Shown one piece after another: positions 44,040 through 52,277 of a DNA stretch of 64,000 nt. Each line of letters opens with the position of its first letter. The stretch's first letter is position 1. This DNA comes from Haloarcula pelagica (GTDB lineage Archaea > Halobacteriota > Halobacteria > Halobacteriales > Haloarculaceae). The notes beneath the pieces were generated by a model. The model had not been told where the DNA came from, ran no database searches, and saw only the letters and a list, made by a program, of their open reading frames with translations. The stretch spans positions 1,922,001 to 1,986,000 of the forward strand of contig NZ_CP126161.1 in assembly GCF_030127105.1 (NCBI RefSeq), in the 5' to 3' direction. A program made the translations under genes and the position numbers.

Positions 44040-44204
44040 CTAAAGACTCTCCAGATATTCTTTCCGAAGCTCCGCTTTCTCTCGCTCTGTTCGCTTACCG
44101 TAGTGTTTGTCCAGGACATCACCACTCATATCCATCCGTTCAGAAGCTATCTCTTTAGACACGTCCTGCTTCCGATGCTCAGTAAATGTTCTATCGTGGG
44201 AACA
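44040..44204 (-). pseudogene. C-terminal fragment of a second tyrosine recombinase
   Basis: The minus strand reads TEHRKQDVSKEIASERMDMS then GDVLDKHYGKRTEREKAELR and KEYLESL-stop. This is the typical C-terminus of haloarchaeal XerC/D-like integrases, including the nucleophile Tyr region (LDKHYGKRT). An in-frame stop lies directly before it and no upstream half is present, so it is a remnant. It sits between the intact integrase and the rest of the element. Confidence 0.75.
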
Positions 44205-44264
44205 CTAGTTCCTATCGTGAACGGACGCGTGAGGGTGTAGAGTCACTCGCTTTTTCGGTGAGCG

Positions 44265-45464
44265 TTACCAGATTTGTTCGGCCGCGTCGTTTCGAGTTTC
44301 GGCGTCGGAGTGGAGATATTTCATCGTCGTCGTGACGCTCTTGTGACGAAGCTGCTCTTTCGCGTGGTGCGGACCGATATGATTCGCCCAGTATGTCGCA
44401 ACCCCGTGGCGAATCGCGTACCATGTTATGTCCTTGTGGTCTGGAATGGGAAGGTCACCATCGTCGACGAGCCGGCTCAGTAGGTAGTTACATGACTTCG
44501 AACTGTACGTAGTCCCTTGCTTCGTGAGCCAGAGTTCGTCTCGACCACGATACTTGTCATACGTTGCTCGCTCCTCCAACCACCGTTCGAGGACTCTCGC
44601 TGTGCGCCCCTTGATTGAACAGTTCCAGTGAGCTTCGTTCTTTGTGGACTCGTCTTTGGGAATGTTGAGCTCGTTGTTCTCAAGATTGATCCACTCCGTA
44701 GTAGCTCGGCCCACCTCGATGGGACGAAGCCCAGTGTCCAACGTCACAGCGATAATCGACGGTTCTTTCCAAGAGTTAGCCTGTTTGAAGTGCTCGGGGC
44801 CGACCTCAGACTTGGGCACGCCGAGTCGCTGGGAGACGAATGTCTTCAGCCGATCACGCTCCTCGGAGGACATGTCGCTATGGTAGCTCTTGACTGAATT
44901 GTATTCCAGCGCCGCCTGATAGAGCGGCTTGAAAGCCGTCCGGCGAAGATAATCGCGCTCGTCGCCAGTTGCTTGACTCAGTTCCGGCTTCGGTTCCCAG
45001 TCGTAATCGGTTCCGTGGATATGGTTTTGATACTTGAATAGCCGCTGGACAGCCTTCCCGTAGTGAAGTACGCTTGAATCAGCCATCTCGTCTGAGCGGT
45101 TGAGGAGTCGAATGAGTCGATCTGCATGATCTGGTGTAAACGCCGTCGTGTAGGCGTCTTCATATTCCCAGAGCCACCGAAACGCAATTTCAAGCTTGTA
45201 GTGTGTCGACTGAAGTGTACTCTGGGCGAGGCCCTGACCTTTCTCTGGGTGTTTCCCATACGAGCCGAGCCACGAGAGGAGCTCTTTCTTGAAGTCCCGG
45301 TAGTCGTCGACCATATTGAGTCCGTACGCTTCGAGGTCTTCGCGTGACCGTTCACTGACGAGCGGGAAATCGAGTTCCACTGGTTCTGGAGCCGATGGAA
45401 GCCCATCCTGAGGGGTGCCACCACCAGCGGGGAGGTTATCCAGTGGATCGGGTTGGTTGGTCAC
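44265..45464 (-). CDS. Tyrosine recombinase/integrase of the element
   Basis: 399 residues. The SAM-like N-terminal domain (about 60-165) is followed by the catalytic domain with the first Arg in LDTGLRPIEVGRA, the second in DITWYAIRHGVATYWANH (position of the usual H-x-L-R-H, here Y-A-I-R-H), and EQLRHKSVTTTMKYLH holding the His and nucleophile Tyr. It catalyses integration and excision at the tRNA att sites. Start placed at GTG 45464, which has a GGAGGTG SD 9 bases upstream; ATG 45515 is an alternative. It abuts the intact tRNA-Thr. Confidence 0.9.
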   Translation of the reverse strand: MTNQPDPLDNLPAGGGTPQDGLPSAPEPVELDFPLVSERSREDLEAYGLNMVDDYRDFKKELLSWLGSYGKHPEKGQGLAQSTLQSTHYKLEIAFRWLWEYEDAYTTAFTPDHADRLIRLLNRSDEMADSSVLHYGKAVQRLFKYQNHIHGTDYDWEPKPELSQATGDERDYLRRTAFKPLYQAALEYNSVKSYHSDMSSEERDRLKTFVSQRLGVPKSEVGPEHFKQANSWKEPSIIAVTLDTGLRPIEVGRATTEWINLENNELNIPKDESTKNEAHWNCSIKGRTARVLERWLEERATYDKYRGRDELWLTKQGTTYSSKSCNYLLSRLVDDGDLPIPDHKDITWYAIRHGVATYWANHIGPHHAKEQLRHKSVTTTMKYLHSDAETRNDAAEQIW

Positions 45465-45617
45465 GCGCACACACCTCCGTTTGTTTGTGTGCCATGACAC
45501 ATTCTCGAATCGCAAGACTGCGCGGCTATCGGGTTGTAGCGTTTTCGGGTGTTATTGGACATCGTTTGGCTCTCATGAGAAGGCCGAAATCGACTGAGAG
45601 AGCCTGTAAGGCCGCTT

Positions 45618-45662
45618 AAGCCTAGGCCGGAATTTGAATCCGGGGTCTCGTCCTTACCAAGG
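45618..45662. repeat. Right attachment site (within intact tRNA-Thr)
   Basis: 45 bases identical to 24908-24952. It covers the 3' half of the tRNA-Thr gene from the anticodon stem-loop to one base past the tRNA end. Confidence 0.92.
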
Positions 45663-45690
45663 ACGCGCTTTACCGCTAAGCTACCCAGGC
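45619..45690 (-). tRNA. tRNA-Thr (anticodon GGT)
   Basis: 72 bases. Acceptor strands GCCTGGG and CCTAGGC pair over 7 bp with one G-T; discriminator T. D arm GCTTAGCGGTAAAGC; anticodon stem CGTCC/GGACG with loop TTGGTAA, giving anticodon GGT (Thr); T arm CCGGATTCAAATTCCGG. No intron and no encoded CCA. Confidence 0.95.
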
Positions 45691-45757
45691 ACGCATCTCC
45701 TTCTTCCCGGCAATTGTCTTTAGGCGTTTCGATTCCGCTCGGGTATGGCGGTCGTTC

Positions 45758-46414
45758 TCAGTGGTCGGCGGCCGCCTCTGTCCCGTCGGTCGCGGGCGTA
45801 TCGACCCCGATGCGGGCCGCGACCGTGGTCCGAACGTCCTCGCCCAGCAACACCGCGTGCTCGGGGAAGCCGCCGTCGGCGAGCGTCACGGCGTACTCCC
45901 GGAGGCCGGCGGTCGGGGTCTCCCCGGCCGCAGTCACGCCGGCGACGACGGCCAGTTCCAGTACGTCGGTCTCCAGGTTCGCGTCGAAGCGCTCGTCGCC
46001 GGTCGAGCGAAGCACCGTCTGATCCGACCCAAAGGAGCGGACGACTTCGACGGCGTCGTCGGCGGCTTCGGTCCGGGCGAGCAGGTAGAACCCCCGCGAG
46101 ACCAGGATGTCGGCGATCAGGATGTCCAGGTCCGCGGCGTCGCGGTCGCCGTGCTCCCAGGGGTCGTCGTGGGCGAGCGTCCGGGTCAGCGCCAGCCCTT
46201 CGTAGATGAGTTGGACGCCCGCGGCGCGGTCGGTGAGGCCGTCGCCGGGCTCTGCCGTCCGGTCCCGCGCAGCGTCTGCGCTGGCCAGCGTCAGGATTCC
46301 GGGCGCGAACGCGGCGTCGTCGAGGCGTGACACGATCCGGTCTCGGAGATGTCCGGGTTCGATGTCGTCGACCGCTGCCACCGCGGCTCGGCGGACCGCC
46401 GCCAGTTCCTCCAT
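45758..46414 (-). CDS. Conserved-looking helical protein, unknown function
   Basis: 218 residues, almost entirely alpha-helical. The central ADLDILIADILVSRGFYLLA and EAADDAVEVVRSFGSDQTVL have the helical, Asp-containing style of isoprenoid-synthase folds, but no DDxxD motif is visible. Start at ATG 46414 (MEELAAVRRAAV). Divergent from the enoyl-CoA hydratase gene 60 bases away. Confidence 0.65.
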   Translation of the reverse strand: MEELAAVRRAAVAAVDDIEPGHLRDRIVSRLDDAAFAPGILTLASADAARDRTAEPGDGLTDRAAGVQLIYEGLALTRTLAHDDPWEHGDRDAADLDILIADILVSRGFYLLARTEAADDAVEVVRSFGSDQTVLRSTGDERFDANLETDVLELAVVAGVTAAGETPTAGLREYAVTLADGGFPEHAVLLGEDVRTTVAARIGVDTPATDGTEAAADH

Positions 46415-46474
46415 TGGCAAAACCTAGCGGCGCGAAGGGCAAAGACCTTTGGAAACACCGGAGTGAGGGACGGC

Positions 46475-47152
46475 ATGGTGGGGACGACGGCCGACGGTGC
46501 TGTCCGTACGATCACGCTCGACCGGCCCGAGAAGCGCAACGCGCTCACCCGCGAGACGCTCCGTGACCTCGAAAGCACCCTGGCCGACGCGACGGCGCCG
46601 GTCGTCGTCCTCCGGGGGGCCGGCGAGGCGTTCTGTGCCGGCGCCGACCTCGACGTGATCGCCGGTCTCGACGCCGACGCGGCCGGCGAGTTCGCCGCGC
46701 TGGGCCAGCACGTCGCACGGACGATCGAAGGGTACGACGGCGCGGTCGTGGCCGCCGTCGACGGGGCGGCCAGGGGTGGCGGCGTCGAACTGGCGCTGGC
46801 CTGTGACCTCCGAGTGGCGACGCCCGCGGCGACGTTCGCGGAGACCGGCGTCCGACTGGGGCTTTTCGGCGCCTGGGGCGGGACCGTTCGACTCCCGCGG
46901 ATCGTCGGGGAGAGCGCGGCGATGGACCTGGCCCTGACCGGACGGACCGTCGACGCCACCGAAGCGCTCCGACTGGGACTGGTCTCGCGGGTGACCGACG
47001 AGCCACGGCAGGTCGCGAGCGAGCTGGCGGCGGTCGACCACGGCGCGCTCAGGACGGTGAAGGGACTGCTCCGTGACGGCGGTGACCGGGAGCAGCGAGA
47101 AGCGCGCGAACGGGCGGCGTTCGCGGAACTGATCGCGGCCCGCGAGGACTGA
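46475..47152 (+). CDS. Enoyl-CoA hydratase/isomerase family protein
   Basis: 225 residues of the crotonase fold. Oxyanion-hole segments are visible: RPEKRNALTRETLRDLE then VVLRGAGEAFCAGADLDVIA, and GAARGGGVELALACDLRVAT (about residues 95-114). The second Glu expected in hydratases is hard to place (FAETGVRLGLFGAWGGTVRL region). Likely acts on acyl-CoA in fatty acid or amino acid breakdown. Start at ATG 46475. Confidence 0.88.
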   Translation: MVGTTADGAVRTITLDRPEKRNALTRETLRDLESTLADATAPVVVLRGAGEAFCAGADLDVIAGLDADAAGEFAALGQHVARTIEGYDGAVVAAVDGAARGGGVELALACDLRVATPAATFAETGVRLGLFGAWGGTVRLPRIVGESAAMDLALTGRTVDATEALRLGLVSRVTDEPRQVASELAAVDHGALRTVKGLLRDGGDREQREARERAAFAELIAARED

Positions 47153-47154
47153 GT

Positions 47155-47988
47155 TCAGTACAGCGGGTCCGGGCCCGGCGGCATCGCCCGCTTGTGGGCG
47201 CTTTGCTCGTACATCCCGCGGACCTGTTCGACGGCCGACTCGGGGACGCCGAGGTGGTCGGCGGTCGCGGCCTTGGGGACGCCGCCGTCGACGTGCAACG
47301 CGAGGATCGAGTCCAGCGTGTCGTAGTCCATCCCCATCTCGGCGGCGTCGGTCTGGCCCGCCCACATCTCGGCGCTGGCGGTCTTCTCGGCTAGATCGTC
47401 GGGGACGCCGACGTGTTTCGCGAGCTGGCGGACCTGCTGTTTGTACAGCCCCGCGATGGGGTGACAGTCGACGGCGCCGTCGCCGTACTTCGTGTAGTAG
47501 CCCACCAGCGCCTCGCTGCGGTTACCGGTCCCCAGCACCAGGGCGTCCTCGTGGTTCGCGACGAGGTAGTTCAGGACGGCCCGACAGCGAACCCGGAGGT
47601 TCCCGACCGCGAGCTGGTCGCCCGCGGCGGCCGGGAACGCATCGAGGAACCCATCTACGAGCGGGTTGATCTCGATCACGTCGTACTCGATACCCAGCAG
47701 TTCGTCGGCGACGCGCTCGGCGTCGCTCATGTTCTCGTCGCGGTTGACCTCGCTCGGCATGACGAGTCCGTGGACCGCGTCGGCACCCAGCGCCTCCACG
47801 GCCAGGTGCGAAGTCAGCGTGCTGTCGATCCCGCCCGAGAGGCCGATGACGGCCCGGTCGACGCCGGCTGCGTCGAGTTGCTCGCGGACGAACGCGGTGC
47901 AGTGCTCGCGATGTGCTTCCAGTTCCGCCTCGGAGAACGTCAGGTCCAGGGGGTCCTCGGCACGGACGATCGCGTCGGCTTCGGCCAT
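47155..47988 (-). CDS. nadE: NAD+ synthetase, ammonia-dependent
   Basis: 277 residues. ATP-PPi loop VIGLSGGIDSTLTSHLAVEA (about 50-69), LVLGTGNRSEALVGYYTKYG and GDGAVDCHPIAGLYKQQVRQ are the standard NadE motifs. The enzyme converts deamido-NAD and ammonia to NAD with ATP. No glutaminase domain, so free ammonia is the donor. Start at ATG 47988; the frame upstream passes through tRNA-Gly antisense and is not coding. Confidence 0.96.
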   Translation of the reverse strand: MAEADAIVRAEDPLDLTFSEAELEAHREHCTAFVREQLDAAGVDRAVIGLSGGIDSTLTSHLAVEALGADAVHGLVMPSEVNRDENMSDAERVADELLGIEYDVIEINPLVDGFLDAFPAAAGDQLAVGNLRVRCRAVLNYLVANHEDALVLGTGNRSEALVGYYTKYGDGAVDCHPIAGLYKQQVRQLAKHVGVPDDLAEKTASAEMWAGQTDAAEMGMDYDTLDSILALHVDGGVPKAATADHLGVPESAVEQVRGMYEQSAHKRAMPPGPDPLY

Positions 47989-48237
47989 ACCGACGTGTAG
48001 GCCGGCGACGACTAATACCCACCTATCGACGCAGGATTTCCGACCGTCCGTCCAGTGTCGAGGGCGGTGACGGGACGCTCGTCCTGTGACGGCTCGCTGT
48101 CGGGCCAGCGGCGGTGCCAGCCGAAACGCTACGTTCAAGTGTGCCGACCGTTCACCCACGAGTGCGAGTAGTCGTCCGCGCCTCGCGCGGCGTCGCCGGT
48201 TTGTCGTGCGTCGGGCTCTCCCGACGCTCTGTCGTGC

Positions 48238-48308
48238 GCGCCGGTGGTCCAGTGGTAGGACATTGCCTTCCCAAGGCAATAGCCCGGGTTCAATTCCCGG
48301 CCGGCGCA
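48238..48308 (+). tRNA. tRNA-Gly (anticodon CCC)
   Basis: 71 bases. Acceptor GCGCCGG/CCGGCGC with discriminator A. Anticodon stem TTGCC/GGCAA and loop TTCCCAA give anticodon CCC. T arm CCGGGTTCAATTCCCGG. A 13-base match to the 3' end recurs at 48360-48372. Confidence 0.96.
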
Positions 48309-48660
48309 CTCCCTCGGGTCGTTTGCCGCCCGACGTTCACCTCGTGACACTCGGTGAACTCCCGGCCGGCGCGTTTTGGGACGAACAATCCGCGAGCAAC
48401 GAATACAATCCAGCGGGAAGTACACCACGCCGAACACTGGGCTCTCACCACCGGGTCCGATCACCGACGGACTGCGCCGTCGTGGCCCGCAAACACTGTG
48501 CGTTCGCTCGCTCCAGTAGTCGTCCGCCACCAGACCGTCGCCCCGCGATATCCGGCGCTCTGCGGTTTGTTCAGTCTGACCTGCTCTACCGCCTGGCGAC
48601 GGGGCTGTATCGGGGTCCCGACCACTACCTTGTTATACCTGGGTGGCTAACCTGTTAGGT
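48309..48660. other. Gene-free region after tRNA-Gly
   Basis: About 350 bases. Contains the short echo of the tRNA-Gly 3' end (TCCCGGCCGGCGC at 48360-48372) and an A/T-rich CTTGTTATACC element about 30 bases before the next start, a probable promoter. Confidence 0.5.
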
Positions 48661-51051
48661 ATGTCACGCGGAATCAGCGTCCTCGTCTGTGGCGGGGACG
48701 AGACCGCCGTCGCGGACACGGCGGCAGCACTGGAGGAGCGGGATGGGATGGCCGCCCAGACGGCGACGGGGTCGGTGGCCGCCGACGCGGTCGGGGCAGT
48801 CGACTGTGTCGTCTGCGTCGACAGCGCCCTCCCGGCGATCGTCACGGAACTGCGGGACCGGTCGCCGTCGCTGCCGGTCGTGGTCTTCGACAGCGGCGGT
48901 CCCGAGACGGTCCAGCGGGCGCTCGACGGCGGGGCGACTGACTACGTCCAGCGAGGGACCGACGAGCAGTACGCCGTCCTCGGGTATCGCGTCGAGCGGG
49001 CGGCCGGCGTGTACACGAGCTACGACGCCGGGACCGACTTCGATCGGTACGAGGAAGTCATCAGCGCGCTCGACGACGGCGTCTACGCCCTCGACGACCA
49101 GGGACAGTTCGTCTTCGTCAACGAGGCGATGGCGGACCTGACGGGATACCCGACCGAGGAACTGCTGGGCGAGCACACGGCGATCATCAAGGACCGCGGC
49201 ACCGTCGAACTGGCCGAACAGAAACTCGCGTCGCTGCTGTCCAGTTCCGGGCCCGACGAGGTCGAGACCACGTTCGAACTGGAGATCCGCCCCAAGAACG
49301 GCCAGCCGTTCCCCTGTGAGGACCACATGACGGTGCTGTACGGCCCGAACGGCCGGTTCCGCGGGACTGCGGGGGTCATCCGCGATATCACCGAACGCAA
49401 GCGCCGCGAGGAGATGCTCTCGGAACTCCAGGAGACCTCGCGGGCGCTGATGCAGGCACCGAGCAGGGAGGCCGTCGCCGACATCGTCTCCAGTGCGGCC
49501 GAGACGGTCCTGGGAATGGACCTCAACGTCGTCAGGCTGTACGACGGCGACGAGCAGACCCTGTGGCCGGCGGCGACTTCGGGCCGGACCGACGCCCTGC
49601 TCGGGGATCGCCCGATCTACGGGATCGACGAGGGACGGCCCGGCGAGGTGTTCGCCACCGGCGAACCCGCGCTCTACGACGACATCGAGGACGACGAGAC
49701 CGGGTTCCGCTCGGCGATGTACTTCCCGATCGGTGTCCACGGCACCCTGAGCGTGATGTCGACGGACCCCGACGCCTTCGACGACATCGACCACATGGTC
49801 GCGGACCTGCTGACGACCAACGCCGCGGCGGCGTGCAACCGGGCGAAACGCGAACAGGAGGTCCGGGAGACCCGCGAGCGCATCGCGGGGATCCTCGAAC
49901 GGATCAACGGCCTCGTCGAGGACACCATCGAGGTGCTCGTCGAGGCGACGACCCGCGAGGAAGTCGAGGCGGGGGTCTGCGAGCAGGTCGCGGCCACCGA
50001 GCCGTACGTCTTCACCTGGATCGCCCGGCCGAACGTCCGCAGCGACCGACTCGAAGCCCGTGCGTGGGCCGGCGACGCCGCCGTCGAAGTCGACGACGTG
50101 AGCGTCCCGACGAACGCGGACGAACCCGGCGCGCGTGCCCTCGCGTCCCAGGAGTCAGAAGTCCTCACGAACCTCGAGACGGTCGACGCCGAGTGGGGGC
50201 CACGGGCCCGCGCGGCCGGCGTCGAGTCGGTGATGGCGATCCCCCTCTCGTACACGGATTCGACCTACGGCGTCCTCTACGTCTGTTCGGACCAGGCCGA
50301 CGCGTTCGACGAACGCGAGCGGGTCGTCCTGGAGGCGCTGGGCCAGGCCGTCGCCAACGCCATCAACGCCATCGAGAGCGGGAAGATCCTGTCGGCCGAC
50401 CGGATCGTCGAACTGGAGTTCACCGTCGACGACCGCGAGTTGCTGTTGAGCCGGCTCTCGGCGTCGACCGGCGCGACCCTCGAATCCGAGGGGACCGTCC
50501 TCGACGACGACGGGACGCTCCGGATGTACCTGACCGCCGAGGGGGCCGACACCGACGCCGTCCTCGACGCGCTGGAGACCGACGAGTCGGTCCGTAGCGT
50601 CAAGCGCATCGTCGAACACGAGGGCGACGCGCTGTTCGACATCACGCTCGGGGAGTCACTCGTCGCCCGGTTGGCCGACCACGGCGCGGTCACCACGGGT
50701 GTCACCGCCGCCGACGGTGTCGCCCGCTACACGATCGAACTCCCCTACGAGACCGAAGCCCGCGAGGTGTTCGGGCTGGTCGAGGACAGCTACGACGGCA
50801 CCGATCTGGTCGGCTACCACGAGCACGAGCGCCCGGTCCAGACCCGCCAGGAGTTCCGTGCCTCGCTGTCCGAGCGGTTCACCGACCGTCAGGAGACGGC
50901 GCTGCGAACCGCGTACCTCGGCGGCTTCTTCGACTGGCCCCGCGAGATCGACGGCGACGAACTCGCGACCGCGATGGACATCTCCCGGCCGACCTACCAC
51001 CAGCACCTCCGGGCCGCACAGCAGAAGGTGTTCGAGGAGCTGTTCGAGTAG
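48661..51051 (+). CDS. Bat-type PAS/GAF regulator with HTH_10 domain
   Basis: 796 residues. Order: receiver-like N-terminus (ISVLVCGGDETAVADTAAAL), PAS domain (YEEVISALDDGVYALDDQGQ to RDITERKRREEMLSELQ, about 125-260), two GAF domains (about 270-400 and 415-580), a bacterio-opsin-activator-type middle domain, and a C-terminal HTH_10 (FTDRQETALRTAYLGGFFDW, ELATAMDISRPTYHQHLRAA). This is the haloarchaeal Bat architecture for light/redox-type transcription control. Target unknown. Confidence 0.92.
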   Translation: MSRGISVLVCGGDETAVADTAAALEERDGMAAQTATGSVAADAVGAVDCVVCVDSALPAIVTELRDRSPSLPVVVFDSGGPETVQRALDGGATDYVQRGTDEQYAVLGYRVERAAGVYTSYDAGTDFDRYEEVISALDDGVYALDDQGQFVFVNEAMADLTGYPTEELLGEHTAIIKDRGTVELAEQKLASLLSSSGPDEVETTFELEIRPKNGQPFPCEDHMTVLYGPNGRFRGTAGVIRDITERKRREEMLSELQETSRALMQAPSREAVADIVSSAAETVLGMDLNVVRLYDGDEQTLWPAATSGRTDALLGDRPIYGIDEGRPGEVFATGEPALYDDIEDDETGFRSAMYFPIGVHGTLSVMSTDPDAFDDIDHMVADLLTTNAAAACNRAKREQEVRETRERIAGILERINGLVEDTIEVLVEATTREEVEAGVCEQVAATEPYVFTWIARPNVRSDRLEARAWAGDAAVEVDDVSVPTNADEPGARALASQESEVLTNLETVDAEWGPRARAAGVESVMAIPLSYTDSTYGVLYVCSDQADAFDERERVVLEALGQAVANAINAIESGKILSADRIVELEFTVDDRELLLSRLSASTGATLESEGTVLDDDGTLRMYLTAEGADTDAVLDALETDESVRSVKRIVEHEGDALFDITLGESLVARLADHGAVTTGVTAADGVARYTIELPYETEAREVFGLVEDSYDGTDLVGYHEHERPVQTRQEFRASLSERFTDRQETALRTAYLGGFFDWPREIDGDELATAMDISRPTYHQHLRAAQQKVFEELFE

Positions 51052-51084
51052 CGAGAGCCCGACCACAGGGAGGGCTCTCGGCGA

Positions 51085-51174
51085 AACGGTGAGCGAAGCG
51101 AACCGTGGAGCAGCGAGGGGCTGACCGCAGCGAAGGTCCTCGACGGAACGGTGAACGAAGCGAACCGTGGAGCA
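51085..51174. repeat. Two copies of the ACGGT...ACCGT intergenic element
   Basis: AACGGTGAGCGAAGCGAACC then GTGGAGCAG at 51085-51113, and GGAACGGTGAACGAAGCGAA then CCGTGGAGCAG at 51145-51174. Each can fold through ACGGT/ACCGT ends. They belong to the same family as the repeats near 17322-17448. Confidence 0.65.
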
Positions 51175-51266
51175 GGCGGGCGGCACCGACCGACGGGAGC
51201 CCTGGAGCAGAGCGAGCGCCCGACCGCGGGATACTTGTCCCGGCCACACCAACCGACGGTCGACAG

Positions 51267-52277
51267 ATGGACGCCCCGCTGTGGACCGAGACGTACGCGC
51301 CGGCACTCGACGAGATCCCGCAGCCACAGGCTCGCGAGCACCTCCAGGGTGCCATCGAGGAGCCGATGAACCTCCTCGTTCACGGGCCGAAAGGGAGCGG
51401 CAAGACGGCCGCCGTGCGGGCCTTCGCCCGCGAGGTCCACGACAACCCCGACGCCGACTTCACCGAACTCAACGTCGCCGACGTGTTCGACATGACGAAA
51501 AAGGAGGTCGCCAACGACCCCCGGTTCGCCTCGTTCATCGACAGTAAGCGCCGCCGGGAGTCCTCGAAGGCGGACCTCATCAACCACGTCCTCAAGGAGT
51601 CGGCCAGCTACGCGCCGGTCTCGGGGACGTACAAGACGATCCTGCTGGACAACGCCGAGGGGATGCGCGAGGACTTCCAGCAGGCGCTGCGCCGCGTGAT
51701 GGAGCAGTACTACGAGGCCACGCAGTTCGTCATCGCCACGCGCCAGCCCTCGGCGCTGATCCCGCCGATCCGGTCGCGGTGTTTCCCGGTCGTCATGCGG
51801 GCGCCGACCCACGAGGAGACCGTCTCGGTGTTGGAGGGCGTGACGACGGCGGCCGGCGCGGACCACGACGCCGACGGGCTGGAGTACGTCGCCGGCTACG
51901 CCGACGGTGACCTCCGGTCGGCGATCCTGGCCGCACAGACGACCTACGAGGCCGAGGGCGCGGTGACGATGGAGGCCGCCTACGAGACGCTGAACGACCT
52001 CGAAGCCGACGACCAGGTCGAGTCGATGGTCGTCGCCGCCGAGGAGGGCCGCTTTACCGACGCGCGCTCGACGCTTGACGACCTGCTGGTCGACGAGGGG
52101 TACGGTGCCGGTGACGTGCTCGAAGACGTGCTGGCGGTCGCTCGGTCGCGCTACTCCGGCCAGCGCCTCGCGGCGGTCCACCGGCTGGCCGGCGAGACGG
52201 ACATGGCGCTGACCGAGGCGGCAAACGAGCGGATCCACCTCTCGAACCTGCTGGCGAACCTGGCCGAGACTCAGTAG
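51267..52277 (+). CDS. Replication factor C small-subunit-like AAA ATPase
   Basis: 336 residues. ETYAPALDEIPQPQAREHLQ start, Walker A HGPKGSGKTAAVRAF (about 37-51), Walker B region TILLDNAEGMREDF (D-N-A-E rather than the usual D-E-A-D), arginine-finger motif IPPIRSRCFPV (S-R-C). It matches RFC small subunits that load the sliding clamp PCNA; haloarchaea have several paralogs, and the altered Walker B suggests a divergent one. Start at ATG 51267. Confidence 0.88.
   Translation: MDAPLWTETYAPALDEIPQPQAREHLQGAIEEPMNLLVHGPKGSGKTAAVRAFAREVHDNPDADFTELNVADVFDMTKKEVANDPRFASFIDSKRRRESSKADLINHVLKESASYAPVSGTYKTILLDNAEGMREDFQQALRRVMEQYYEATQFVIATRQPSALIPPIRSRCFPVVMRAPTHEETVSVLEGVTTAAGADHDADGLEYVAGYADGDLRSAILAAQTTYEAEGAVTMEAAYETLNDLEADDQVESMVVAAEEGRFTDARSTLDDLLVDEGYGAGDVLEDVLAVARSRYSGQRLAAVHRLAGETDMALTEAANERIHLSNLLANLAETQ

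Larger units (their letters stand above)
24908..45662. mobile_element. Integrated element in tRNA-Thr(GGT), about 20.7 kb
   Basis: Bounded by 45-bp direct repeats derived from tRNA-Thr. A tyrosine recombinase lies directly beside the intact tRNA, and base composition inside is clearly lower in G+C than on both sides. Gene content is accessory: nucleases, a restriction-modification unit, small DNA-binding regulators, a toxin-like gene and a helicase-like ATPase. I see no capsid, portal, terminase or conjugation genes, so it looks like an integrative plasmid-type or defence-carrying island rather than a provirus. The integrase gene is not split by attachment, unlike SSV-type integrases. Confidence 0.9.

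Noticed and set aside
43854-44240. A 128-residue plus-strand frame
   Set aside because: Lies antisense to the integrase fragment and the small 53-residue gene; composition is not protein-like for a halophile.
24908-45662. Provirus interpretation of the island
   Set aside because: No capsid, portal, terminase, tail or lysis gene could be recognised; only integrase, nucleases, regulators and a helicase-like gene.
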